Shown piece by piece: positions 53,755-62,800 of a stretch of 64,000 bases of DNA (within the stretch, counting starts at the first letter, position 1; every line of letters starts with the position of its first letter). Below the pieces are notes generated by a model. It was not told the DNA's origin. It saw nothing but the letters and a program-made list of their open reading frames with translations, and ran no database searches. Origin of the DNA: an uncultured Saprospiraceae bacterium (GTDB taxonomy: Bacteria; Bacteroidota; Bacteroidia; Chitinophagales; Saprospiraceae); the NCBI GenBank assembly GCA_937928045.1, contig CALFWO010000032.1, positions 86,053 to 150,052 of the forward strand, given 5' to 3'. A program made the translations under genes and the position numbers.

Positions 53755-54547
53755 CCACTAGTTTTCTAACTAAATTTTTTACTTGAGTTGAAAATTCTTT
53801 GTTAAGAATCCATTGGTAATAGTGTCGATCTCTTGCCAAAACTTCAGCTGCTGGTTGACCAACATATTTTCCAAAGTTAAAAACGATTACTCCTTCGTGA
53901 TTGTATTTCAATCGTTGAGTCGCATCGATCATTCCACTGTCATTAGTAAAATCGTGCAACTGTTGCATATCGTTGCGTACGGGATTGCTAGCGACCAGAC
54001 CATTATCATCATAAAGGTCAACGCCTTTATATTTATCCAATTGTCCTTTCATGACGTTAATGGTAGCTTTTACATCAGCCAAAGCATCATGCGCATTTTC
54101 CATTCTCTTTCCGGTAAAGAAAAGATGTGCTGCCGCCAAAGTTCGAGGTTCCATTTTGTAAAAAATTCGCTGGACATCGATTGTCTTACGATTCTTCATA
54201 TCTAGGTCCATTCCTACTCTAGCAAATTCTTCTAGTAAGATTGGTACATCAAATCGATTAGAGTTGTATCCTGCAAGGTCTGCGTCTCCTATGAATTCAT
54301 GAATCTTTTTCGCCAACTGTTCAAAAGTTGGTTTATTTGCCACCATAGCAGGAGTAATCCCATGTACACTCATTGATTCTGCAGAAATCGGAACTCCTGG
54401 ATTAATCAATGCTTCAAACTCAATTTCTTTTCCACCATTGGCTGGTATCTTAACAAATGCAATTTGAATAATTCTGTCTCGGACAACATTAAGCCCTGTA
54501 GACTCCACATCAAAAAAGCAAAGATCACGCTGTAATTCAAATTCCAT
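53729..54547 (-). CDS. DEDDh 3'-5' exonuclease (DnaQ-like) with DUF3820-like C-terminus
   Basis: The 272-residue protein has the exonuclease motifs: Asp and Glu in 'FFDVESTGLN', Asp in 'GYNSNRFDVPIL', and His-Asp in 'AHDALADVK'. The C-terminal ~70 residues ('IVFNFGKYVGQPAAEVLARD', 'YYQWILNKEF') resemble DUF3820. Such enzymes degrade DNA or RNA from the 3' end and some are proofreading subunits. It follows apbE by 3 bases and overlaps the MbnP-like gene, so it appears to ride in the same transcript without an obvious functional link. Confidence 0.88.
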   Translation of the reverse strand: MEFELQRDLCFFDVESTGLNVVRDRIIQIAFVKIPANGGKEIEFEALINPGVPISAESMSVHGITPAMVANKPTFEQLAKKIHEFIGDADLAGYNSNRFDVPILLEEFARVGMDLDMKNRKTIDVQRIFYKMEPRTLAAAHLFFTGKRMENAHDALADVKATINVMKGQLDKYKGVDLYDDNGLVASNPVRNDMQQLHDFTNDSGMIDATQRLKYNHEGVIVFNFGKYVGQPAAEVLARDRHYYQWILNKEFSTQVKNLVRKLVDDYDKANK

Positions 54548-54550
54548 TAT

Positions 54551-55567
54551 TTAGTGTTTTATCAATTTCTGCAAATTGGGTGTTGCTTTTTCTAAAAGCT
54601 CACCGGTTTCATTCGTATATAAAAAAACGGCTTCCAAATCAGTTCTATTGATGGCCAATTCAAATGCTTTATCCAATCCCATAGCCATAAAAGCCGTGGC
54701 ATAGCCATCGGCCTGCATACAGGTTTTAGCCAAAACCGTCGCACTCAGAATATCTGATTTTTCTGGAAATCCGGTTTTAGGATTAATCGTATGTGCATAA
54801 TCATATCCATCTCCTTGGTAAAATATTCTGTAGTTACCTGAAGAAGCCATTCCCATATTTTCTAATGGTATAGCCATTGCAAGTTCATTCAACTTTGCAT
54901 CTTTTCGTGGAACATTTATGCCAACATTCCAAACTTTGTTGTCTGGGTTTACTCCTTTTGCTACCAATTCGCCTCCAATTTCTACCAGGTAATTATTTAT
55001 TCCTTTGCTCCTCAAATATTTTCCGACTTCATCTACGGCATAGCCTTTGGCTATTGCGCTAAAATCAAGCTGTAAATGAGACAAGTTTTTTTCCAACAAA
55101 TCTTCCTCCCAACTTAGCTTATCAAAACCCACAAAAGTCAGTAAGGAATCTACTTTCGGAGAATCAATTCTCGTTACTGGCCTTTTCTCTGTGTATCCGA
55201 AGCCCCAATAATTAACCAAAGGCATCACCGTCGGGTCGAAATATCCATCAGTTGCCTCAAATATTGCAGCACTTTTTTCCAGATTGACTTGAAAAAATCT
55301 CGTTGTTGAAAGCTTTACCTTTTTATTCTTTTGATTAAACTGAGAGATCGTTGATGATGGAATGTAAGTGGAGAGTTCTTGGTTGATATCAATCAACAAT
55401 TGATCAATCTCTTGCCGGATGGTGGTATCCTGTGTTGGACCACAAGTAACATTATAACTGGTTCCCATAGTCGGGCCTGTAAATCGCAAATAATCCTGTC
55501 TATCCCTTGACGATTCACATGCATAAATTAAACAAACTAAGAGCCCAAATAAAAACCAACGATTCAT
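54551..55567 (-). CDS. apbE: FAD:protein FMN transferase
   Basis: The enzyme covalently attaches FMN to Thr or Ser of exported flavoproteins such as NqrB/C or RnfG. The 338-residue protein has a lipobox 'IYAC' (Cys17), 'GPTMGTSYNV' at the start of the ApbE domain, 'DGYFDPTVMPLVNYWGFG', 'LDFSAIAKGYAVD', 'GGELVAKG', and 'HTINPKTGFP' with 'ADGYATAFMAMG'. These are all family signatures. It is first in the minus-strand cluster. A near-consensus -7 box (TATCTTCG, 55572-55579 on the minus strand) with a TTG 18 bases before it lies almost on the start codon. No flavoprotein target gene is in the window. Confidence 0.93.
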   Translation of the reverse strand: MNRWFLFGLLVCLIYACESSRDRQDYLRFTGPTMGTSYNVTCGPTQDTTIRQEIDQLLIDINQELSTYIPSSTISQFNQKNKKVKLSTTRFFQVNLEKSAAIFEATDGYFDPTVMPLVNYWGFGYTEKRPVTRIDSPKVDSLLTFVGFDKLSWEEDLLEKNLSHLQLDFSAIAKGYAVDEVGKYLRSKGINNYLVEIGGELVAKGVNPDNKVWNVGINVPRKDAKLNELAMAIPLENMGMASSGNYRIFYQGDGYDYAHTINPKTGFPEKSDILSATVLAKTCMQADGYATAFMAMGLDKAFELAINRTDLEAVFLYTNETGELLEKATPNLQKLIKH

Positions 55568-55655
55568 GATGCGAAGATAGTCAATTGCGGGAGATCACAA
55601 CTGAATTGAATTCTTTAATGTTTGGATATCGTTGTTGATCAAAGTACCTTTCCGC

Positions 55656-56417
55656 ATGCGGTTTTTTCTAGAGCTACAGTATAAAGGAACAAAGTATCGG
55701 GGATGGCAACGTCAGCTCAAAGTTTTCTCCGTTCAGGAAGAAGTAGAAAACGCATTGAGCAAAATATTTAAACGAAAAGTCACCACGCATTGCTGTGGAA
55801 GAACAGATGCTGGTGTGCATGCTTCTCAATTTTTTGCCCATTGCTATCTGGAAGAAAAACCAACTTTCAATTTACGCGAAAGATTGAATTACATTCTTCC
55901 AAAAGATGTTCGAATTTTAAGAACCTTTCCAGTTCGAAAAATGAACGCGCAGCTCAGTGCATTGTCCAGAACTTATGTTTATAAAATCCACGGAAATGAC
56001 AATCCGTTTGAAGCTGACTTAAGTACCTTATTTCCAATTCATGAATTAGATTTTACAAAATTGGAAAAGGCTGCAGTATTTGTGAAGAATGGAAATGACT
56101 TTAAGGCTTTCTGCAAGCGACCAGATCTAATGAATCATACAAGATGTAGAATAGATCAATCTTTTTGGTCCAAATTTCCAGAAAGAAACGCCATAAGTTA
56201 TACGGTTCAAGGTGATCGATTTTTGAGGGGAATGGTACGACTCCTAGTAGGTACTATGCTGGAAGTTGGAATAGGAAAAATGCCCCTTGAACAATTTGAA
56301 GATCATTTAATGAATCAAACGACATTAGCAGAATATAAATCTGCATATCCTCAAGGATTATATTTAGCTGGGGTTGAATATCCAGATGGATTTGATGCAT
56401 TAGATGAAAAATATTAA
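55656..56417 (+). CDS. truA: tRNA pseudouridine(38-40) synthase
   Basis: The enzyme makes pseudouridine in the anticodon arm of many tRNAs. The 253-residue product from the ATG at 55656 begins 'RFFLELQYKGTKYRGWQRQ', and catalytic Asp51 is in 'CCGRTDAGVHAS'. 'ALSRTYVYKIHG', 'DFKAFCK' and 'FLRGMVRLLVGTMLEVG' are also typical. Upstream TTG codons could extend the frame by eight residues, but these do not fit. A VOC-family gene follows by 7 bases. Confidence 0.94.
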   Translation: MRFFLELQYKGTKYRGWQRQLKVFSVQEEVENALSKIFKRKVTTHCCGRTDAGVHASQFFAHCYLEEKPTFNLRERLNYILPKDVRILRTFPVRKMNAQLSALSRTYVYKIHGNDNPFEADLSTLFPIHELDFTKLEKAAVFVKNGNDFKAFCKRPDLMNHTRCRIDQSFWSKFPERNAISYTVQGDRFLRGMVRLLVGTMLEVGIGKMPLEQFEDHLMNQTTLAEYKSAYPQGLYLAGVEYPDGFDALDEKY

Positions 56418-56424
56418 TTGAATC

Positions 56425-56817
56425 ATGAATATAAAATTTGCCTATACCATCTTATACGTAAAGGATGTCGCTCAGACTATTTCCTTTTATAAAAATGTAT
56501 TTGGATTCGAACAAAAATTAGTAACTCCTGAAGAAGATTACGGCGAAATAAAATCAGGTGAGACCATATTGGCTTTTGCAAACTTCGAACTAGGAAGTTC
56601 TAATTTAAAAGATGGATTTATTGAGAGTCAGTTGGGTAGTAAACCTTTCGGATTTGAATTGGCCTTCACCACCGACAATGTTGGAGAACTTATGAAAAAA
56701 TCAATTGAACATGGCGCTGTGGAAATATCCAAAGCGGTTGTAAAACCTTGGGGTCAGACTGTGGGCTATGTAAGAGATATCAATGGATTTGTCCTCGAGA
56801 TTTGCTCTCCAATTTAG
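56425..56817 (+). CDS. VOC (glyoxalase/bleomycin resistance-like) protein
   Basis: The 130-residue protein has two beta-alpha-beta-beta-beta modules: 'AYTILYVKDVAQTISFYKNVFGF' (in parts) and 'GFELAFTTDNVGELM' to 'GYVRDINGFVLEICSP'. A metal-site Glu near the end ('FVLEICS') is in place. The fold covers lyases, dioxygenases and binding proteins; the role here is open. It is 7 bases after truA, and marC converges almost without a gap. Confidence 0.82.
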   Translation: MNIKFAYTILYVKDVAQTISFYKNVFGFEQKLVTPEEDYGEIKSGETILAFANFELGSSNLKDGFIESQLGSKPFGFELAFTTDNVGELMKKSIEHGAVEISKAVVKPWGQTVGYVRDINGFVLEICSPI

Positions 56818-56818
56818 A

Positions 56819-57382
56819 CTAAATCGCCCAATTTGATTTAAACAACTTAATGGAAATAGCAAGTAAAATAATTCCAAATATTTTTCTCAAAATCACCACT
56901 CCTGATGGACCAATTTTTTTCCTCAACCAACCGGCAGTTCTGAGCATGATATAAACGGCTAATAGGTTGGCTGCAATGCCAAGACCAATATCCAATCTTT
57001 CGTATTCAGCTCTCAATGAAAGGATAGTCGTTAATGTTCCTGCACCGGCAATCATCGGAAAGGCCAGCGGAAATACCGTTGTAGATCCTGAAGATTCTTC
57101 CTCTTTAATGATGGTGATATTAAGAATCATTTCAGCTCCGATAACGAAAAGCAAGATGGCCCCAGCAATGGCAAAAGATTGAACATCAACGCCAAATAAT
57201 CCTAATAATCTTTCTCCGAAGAAAAGAAATAAGATCATCAATAGGCCTGCGGCGAAGGTCGCTTTCTCAGGTTCAATTTTCTTTCCTTGCTCTTTCAAGG
57301 AGATCACCACAGGAATATTTCCAGGTACATCAATAACAGAAAAGAGGATAAGCGATACGGATAAAACGGCATTCAGATCCAT
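56819..57382 (-). CDS. marC: MarC-family integral membrane protein
   Basis: The 187-residue product from the ATG at 57382 has six membrane helices by eye, starting 'VLSVSLILFSVIDVPGNIPVV', with 'AIAGAILLFVIGAEMIL', 'FPLAFPMIAGAGTLTTIL' and 'GVVILRKIFGIILLAISI'. The family is conserved but its function is unknown; despite the name it is not clearly a multidrug exporter. An upstream in-frame start at 57424 adds residues without the family's character. Its stop is one base past the VOC gene stop, on the other strand. Confidence 0.85.
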   Translation of the reverse strand: MDLNAVLSVSLILFSVIDVPGNIPVVISLKEQGKKIEPEKATFAAGLLMILFLFFGERLLGLFGVDVQSFAIAGAILLFVIGAEMILNITIIKEEESSGSTTVFPLAFPMIAGAGTLTTILSLRAEYERLDIGLGIAANLLAVYIMLRTAGWLRKKIGPSGVVILRKIFGIILLAISIKLFKSNWAI

Positions 57383-57526
57383 AGTAACTTGGTTTGATTG
57401 ATTAGGATTGCAAAATTGCTGCAAGATTACAAAAATGTAATGGCAATTGCACGTTTTTCCCTAGCTTCGTCCATCTAAATTTGAATGGTTAAAAGAAGGA
57501 ATTTTCCATTCGAGTAAATTACAAAG

Positions 57527-58009
57527 ATGAAGTACAGAAGATTGAACACAAAGGAATTAGAAATGCTAGAAGCTAAATTCATTCAATTCCTTGCAGCGAA
57601 TACTGTTACCGGACCAGATTGGGAAAAAACCAAGAAAGAAAACCCGGAGAAGGCAGAAGGATTAATAGAAATATTTAGTGATTTGGTTTTTGATGATACG
57701 CTGGAAAAAGTAGAATACTTACAGCATCGAACAGCCACTGAACTTAGATGTTTTCATTGTCAATCGGATTTGATAATCATGATGGGAATGATCGCAAAAG
57801 ATACTATTGGATTTGATTTTCGACACAATAACAATCCTAATGACATGATGGCCGCGGTGAAGTCTTCAGGCGGAACCATTCAATTTTTTAGTGCGGAGAA
57901 AAAATACAAAGGTGATCGCAAGCAGGAGTTATTTCGTATGATGGAAAATGGTTGCCTGATATCCAAAGGAGAAATTTTCAAGGCACTCAAACAAGTGGCG
58001 CCAGATTAA
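57527..58009 (+). CDS. DUF6495-like cytoplasmic protein
   Basis: The 160-residue protein begins 'KYRRLNTKELEMLEAKFIQFL' (in parts) and continues 'NTVTGPDWEKTKKENP', 'LEKVEYLQHRTATELRCFHC' and 'IGFDFRHNNNPNDMM'. This is the pattern of a small family widespread in Bacteroidota that I recall as DUF6495, of unknown function. It has no signal or membrane segment. Two cysteines in 'CFHCQ' could bind metal, but the second pair needed for a zinc finger is not seen. It lies in a short plus-strand island between marC and the helical protein. Confidence 0.72.
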   Translation: MKYRRLNTKELEMLEAKFIQFLAANTVTGPDWEKTKKENPEKAEGLIEIFSDLVFDDTLEKVEYLQHRTATELRCFHCQSDLIIMMGMIAKDTIGFDFRHNNNPNDMMAAVKSSGGTIQFFSAEKKYKGDRKQELFRMMENGCLISKGEIFKALKQVAPD

Positions 58010-58021
58010 GAAAATGTAATT

Positions 58022-59467
58022 TTATTTCATTTCAGAAAGTTTTTCGAGTATCCAATTTTTATTAAGACAGTAGACGGCACTTTTGATTTGATCCTGAACT
58101 CTGATAATATCCCCGGAGAATTTTTCTGGAACACTATATTTTTTAGTTGTTTTTAAATTGAAAACACGATGAGTGAATTTGATTAAGTTATTGTACCCTC
58201 TTTTTTGATTTTCTGAAAGCCCTTTATTCCTTTTGACATATTGTCGAAATGAATCATAAAGCGATTCTAGTGCTTCCGATTCGGCGGTATCGTAGTAGGT
58301 CTTTAGCAGCAACACTTTCGCGGCAAGAGCATATCGCCAATCTGTATATTCTACTTTTAACAAGAGGGGATACATTTCCTGGTAGTTTTTAGTTTTATAA
58401 TAAAGTGAGGCCAAATTATAATTGTAGGCATTTTCTCGATACTCTTTACTTAAAAGATTTTTGTATTCTTCAATAAATAATTTTGTCCATTTTATTTCAT
58501 TCACCAATAGCCCGATAGTTACAATATTTTTATAATGCCACTCTGGAAGGATTCCAGAAATTATTAATAGTTTTTCCTCCAAAAGAATTTTAAACAATTC
58601 AAAAGCTTCTCTCAAGTACTGTCGAAGACCTTTGTTGATTCTTAGAATACAAAAATTCAATAAGGTATTATAAGTATCGTTTTTGTCTTCAAAGGTGAGT
58701 TGAGATTTATATTGATGAATAGATTTTTTGGCAACCTGAAAATACTCATCCGTATCTTCAATCAACATTTGATAAATATGAAAAAAAGCAACCAATGGTG
58801 CAGCGTCAGAATAATTACCAATATTGCTTTTAATTTCATTTAGTGCGAAATCGTTTAGAGGCGAAATGAATTTTTGCTTTTGCCCCTTAGCTCTTTGAAA
58901 TAACTCGCAAGCATCTTTCAACTTCTCCGTTAAATAAAATCTATCTAACATTCCGAGCTTCTTGTCTACCAACTCTCCCCTATCATATTTTCCTTGCTGA
59001 TTCAACAACGCATTTTCTTCATGAAACATTCGACTTTTAGATAAAAAGTATGCGGCATCCATAACTTCTAAGTTTTCAATTGCGGACGATTGACTTCTTT
59101 TGACCTTTTTATAAAGTTTAAATTGTTTACGTTCTCTTAGTTCTATCAATTGCTGCTCATGAATTAATTGATTCTTTGATTTAAACTGTTCAATGCTTAA
59201 AAACTCTAAGGCTAGTTTTTGAGTGTAGGTAAAAATCATACTAAGCCCTTTTTTATCTAAGTTCCCATTCATTCCTATTGCATCCCAGATAGAATTTTCA
59301 GACAACTCTTCTTTCCTAAATAATGGATAACATTCATTAAGATAATCGACCAAGCCTTGGACTCCTTTATGCTTATTGTGATAAGGCGAATAAACAAACG
59401 ACTTAAAACGGGTCATTTCCTTTTTATCAAAGGACTTCAACAAGCTTACCAGCGGACTTGAGATCAC
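58022..59467 (-). CDS. Large helical protein of unknown function
   Basis: The 481-residue protein is almost all alpha-helical, with Lys/Glu-rich segments ('KKEMTRFKSFVYSPYHNKHK', 'YNYNLASLYYKTKNYQEMYPLL'), the last resembling a TPR repeat. It has no signal peptide, membrane segment or catalytic motif. The opening 'LVSLLKSFDKKEMTRFKSFVYSPYHN' (in parts) occurs in other Saprospiraceae proteins as I recall, but I know no function. It stands alone: DUF6495 converges 12 bases away and the long repeat gene diverges on its other side. Confidence 0.7.
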   Translation of the reverse strand: MISSPLVSLLKSFDKKEMTRFKSFVYSPYHNKHKGVQGLVDYLNECYPLFRKEELSENSIWDAIGMNGNLDKKGLSMIFTYTQKLALEFLSIEQFKSKNQLIHEQQLIELRERKQFKLYKKVKRSQSSAIENLEVMDAAYFLSKSRMFHEENALLNQQGKYDRGELVDKKLGMLDRFYLTEKLKDACELFQRAKGQKQKFISPLNDFALNEIKSNIGNYSDAAPLVAFFHIYQMLIEDTDEYFQVAKKSIHQYKSQLTFEDKNDTYNTLLNFCILRINKGLRQYLREAFELFKILLEEKLLIISGILPEWHYKNIVTIGLLVNEIKWTKLFIEEYKNLLSKEYRENAYNYNLASLYYKTKNYQEMYPLLLKVEYTDWRYALAAKVLLLKTYYDTAESEALESLYDSFRQYVKRNKGLSENQKRGYNNLIKFTHRVFNLKTTKKYSVPEKFSGDIIRVQDQIKSAVYCLNKNWILEKLSEMK

Positions 59468-59811
59468 TATTTGGTCGTTTTTTGTTAAAAATAGAGCTTT
59501 TCTTATCCAGTATTGCTTGCATTTTAGCCTTGAAATGGCCTCAAAACAGGAAAAATTCGACCATAATAGATGCTAATTGAAAAAAATGGTCAAAATAATA
59601 AGCGAAGCATAGTTAAAAATGAGATTTTTTATCCAGAAATTCAAATGAAATAAAATTCATTATTAACTGCTTATCAGCTATTTAAAATAATATAATTCTA
59701 TTTTACCAGTATAATTTATCCAGAAATCAGTGTCAAAAGTTCTTTTAATTAGCCTTTTGAAGAAGCATTTTTGTAATGATGACAAAATCTTCTGATCTTA
59801 AAGGAACCATA
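59468..59811. other. Divergent intergenic region before the repeat protein
   Basis: About 344 bases of AT-rich sequence between two divergent starts. It has a few T-runs and A-runs but no exact TAnnTTTG box at a useful distance and no hairpin of note. It presumably holds promoters for both genes. Confidence 0.4.
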
Positions 59812-62800
59812 ATGAATCGAAAATACCACTACTCCCGCTTATTGACGTTCTTCTTCCTGGTGATTTGCAGCCTGCAAATCAATGCTCAATGTATTACCAG
59901 TTGGTCATTTGAAAATATAACCGATATACCAAGTGATTGCAATCAAAGCTGGTCGGAGAATGGGATCAGTATGCAAATGATTCCATCAACAAGTGCTAAT
60001 AGCTGTGGATCAGGATTTGGTTGTGACTTCTTCATAGTTGAGAACGCTAACCAATACAATTTCTTGAATATCACCAATGCAACACTTGAGGTAAACATCC
60101 CAGATCCTGCAAATTTTTATGAATTAAAATTTTTCATCAATGAATTTGTTGGTAGCTGTCAAGTCGTTAGATATTTGGATGGCAATACTGTGGTATTTGA
60201 AGAAGGCATAGTCACAAATGTATATAGATCCAACCCTGCTCAAACTAGTGGATTAACTTTTGACAAAGTTCAAATAACAGCAAGCCTTACTTCTCTCTAT
60301 GGATTTGATTTAAAATATGAATGCAACGACGCTGCTCCCGCAGCTAGTCCAAATATTGGCTTTGAAAGTTTGACTCAAGGGGCTTACGGTGGTTCAGGAT
60401 CATCAGGCCCTTTCCTAACCCTGCAAGGAGTTGACCTATTTGTTTCAAATGAGGCTGGGGACATGTTGCCTCCTTCAGCAGCTCAATATTTTATTGAAGA
60501 TACTCGTATTGCTACATTTGGTCATGGGCTGAATTATTTTTGGCCAATGCATCCAGTCAAGTTTGATTTTTCAAATATACCAGATGACGTAGTCACTGTT
60601 TTCTTTGACATCGTTTTGGGCTTAGATTTTGTTATCAAAGTTAATGACAACGACGCTTACATTGGAGACTTGACAGTCGGACCATTTAACGTTGGCCCAG
60701 GGTTTACACTTACGAATGTCGGAAGTTTAGGAAATACCTCGGGGTCTAGATTTATGATTGAAGGAGGTGCTATTGAGTCAATTGTAATCGGCGGTCCAGC
60801 CGAAGTTTTCTTAGACAACATTTCTTTTGTTCAAGGTCAGGCATTGAGTTGTGAGATTACCAACTTATCCATGTACGATTTGGATTGCAATTCAGACGGT
60901 ACGATAGATCTCGATTTTTACCTCTCAGTGGATGATTCTCCAAGTAATACTTTTTCATATTACATAGACGGCCAGCTCGCAGGCCAAGAAAATTTACACC
61001 CAACTAATTTTTATACGTTAAATAATATCATTGCCTCAAACAATCAAGAACATACTTTCTCTGTCGAAATTGATGGAGATTCAGATTGTACAGCAGCATT
61101 TGATTTCTATACTCCAAACTGTTTAACTCAGCAATGCATTGAATTTGTTGGAGACAGTCTTTATGGACAAAATTATGGAAATTTTCCAGGTGATACCGTA
61201 AGCCTGTTAACCAACGATGGTACTATTGCTACTGTTCAAAATTACTACAACGGAGACAGCACAATTGTTGACTTTCATAGGCTATACACCAATAGTCCAG
61301 GATCGAATAGCTTGCAGAATCCTGAAAACATAAATCTTGACTTAGATTTCTCCGCGGTTGATGGCACTATAAATGAAATCTCTTTCAGTGTCCAATTGGG
61401 CTGTTGTGTAAACTTTGGATTAAACAATGAATATAGTTTCGTTGAAAATTTCAATGATCTAGCCTCGTTTATGCCTCCAGGATACATAGCAAGACAAAGC
61501 GGACAATTCTGGTCAATTGAAGGTCCAGCGATATCACATATTTCTTTTGGTGGAGGAAATTTTTCCGTAGGTGAATTTTGTTATTCACTTGCATCACCGA
61601 TGTGTGATCTATCAGATCCGACCGTGGAAGTTTTGAATTGTACAAATACAGAAGAATTCTACATTGAATACAACTTCAACCATGTTGGAAATACAGATAG
61701 TTTTAATGTTTATGAAACCAACACCTTAGAAGATTTTGGTAATTATGCTTTTGCAGATTTACCAGTTGTCATCGGTCCTTTTTTCGGGGACAACTTCACG
61801 ACCTATTCGATTGCCGCAACTGCGCTTTTAGACCCTTGTGTTACAAATCCAATTTCTTTTGGACCGGTCGAATGTGATCCTCCTTGCGAATTAGGCAATC
61901 CTAATTTCATAGTCGAAGAAAATTGTGATCCAAATGGTTTGGTCTCGGTAACAATAGACTTTGACTATTCAAATACATCAGACTCGTTTTTACTTATCCA
62001 AAACGGAGTTCTCATTGGCAACTTTGCTTACTTGAATTTACCTATAACGCTTGAGGGATTTGATGGTACCAATCAAATTTTCAACACGGTGTACGTAGCG
62101 GACATAGCAAATCCTAGTTGCGCACTTGATATCGAAATTGGAAATATTGATTGTAGTTTTGTTTGTGGTATAAATGAATTCTGGGTCTCCAATCAAACAT
62201 GCAATCCAGATGGTACTATAGATTTTGAATTGCTTTTGATTTTCACAGCTCAGACAGACAGCTTTGAGCTATTCATAAACGGGAATTCTTTCGGAGCATA
62301 TGAAACAACTTCTTCGAACTATACAATAGAAAATCTTCCAGTTATTCCGGGACAAGAAAATTTACTAACAGCTTGTAACCTATCTGGTCCGCAATGCTGC
62401 CAGACCACCATTTTCACAGCTTTGGATTGTCCGATTTTTAATTGTGATATGACTAATGCGTCGGTAGAAATATTAGACTGTAGTAATACTGAAGAGTATT
62501 ATGTTCAATTTGATTTTGACTACAGTGGAAACACGGACAGTTTCAATTTATCAGATAATAGAAATACGAATTATGGAAACTTTTCTTACAACGACCTACC
62601 TGTTACAGTAGGACCATTTACAGGTGATGGTGCTTCTAACTACACCTTGATAGCTGTAGATTTACTTGACATTTGCCAAATCGAATCAAATGATTTCGGG
62701 GAGATAGATTGTAATCCTTGCACTTTTGGCACTATTGAGTTATTAGAAAACTTCTGTGACGAACAAGGCACATTCTTATTCTTCAATTACAATTCGAATG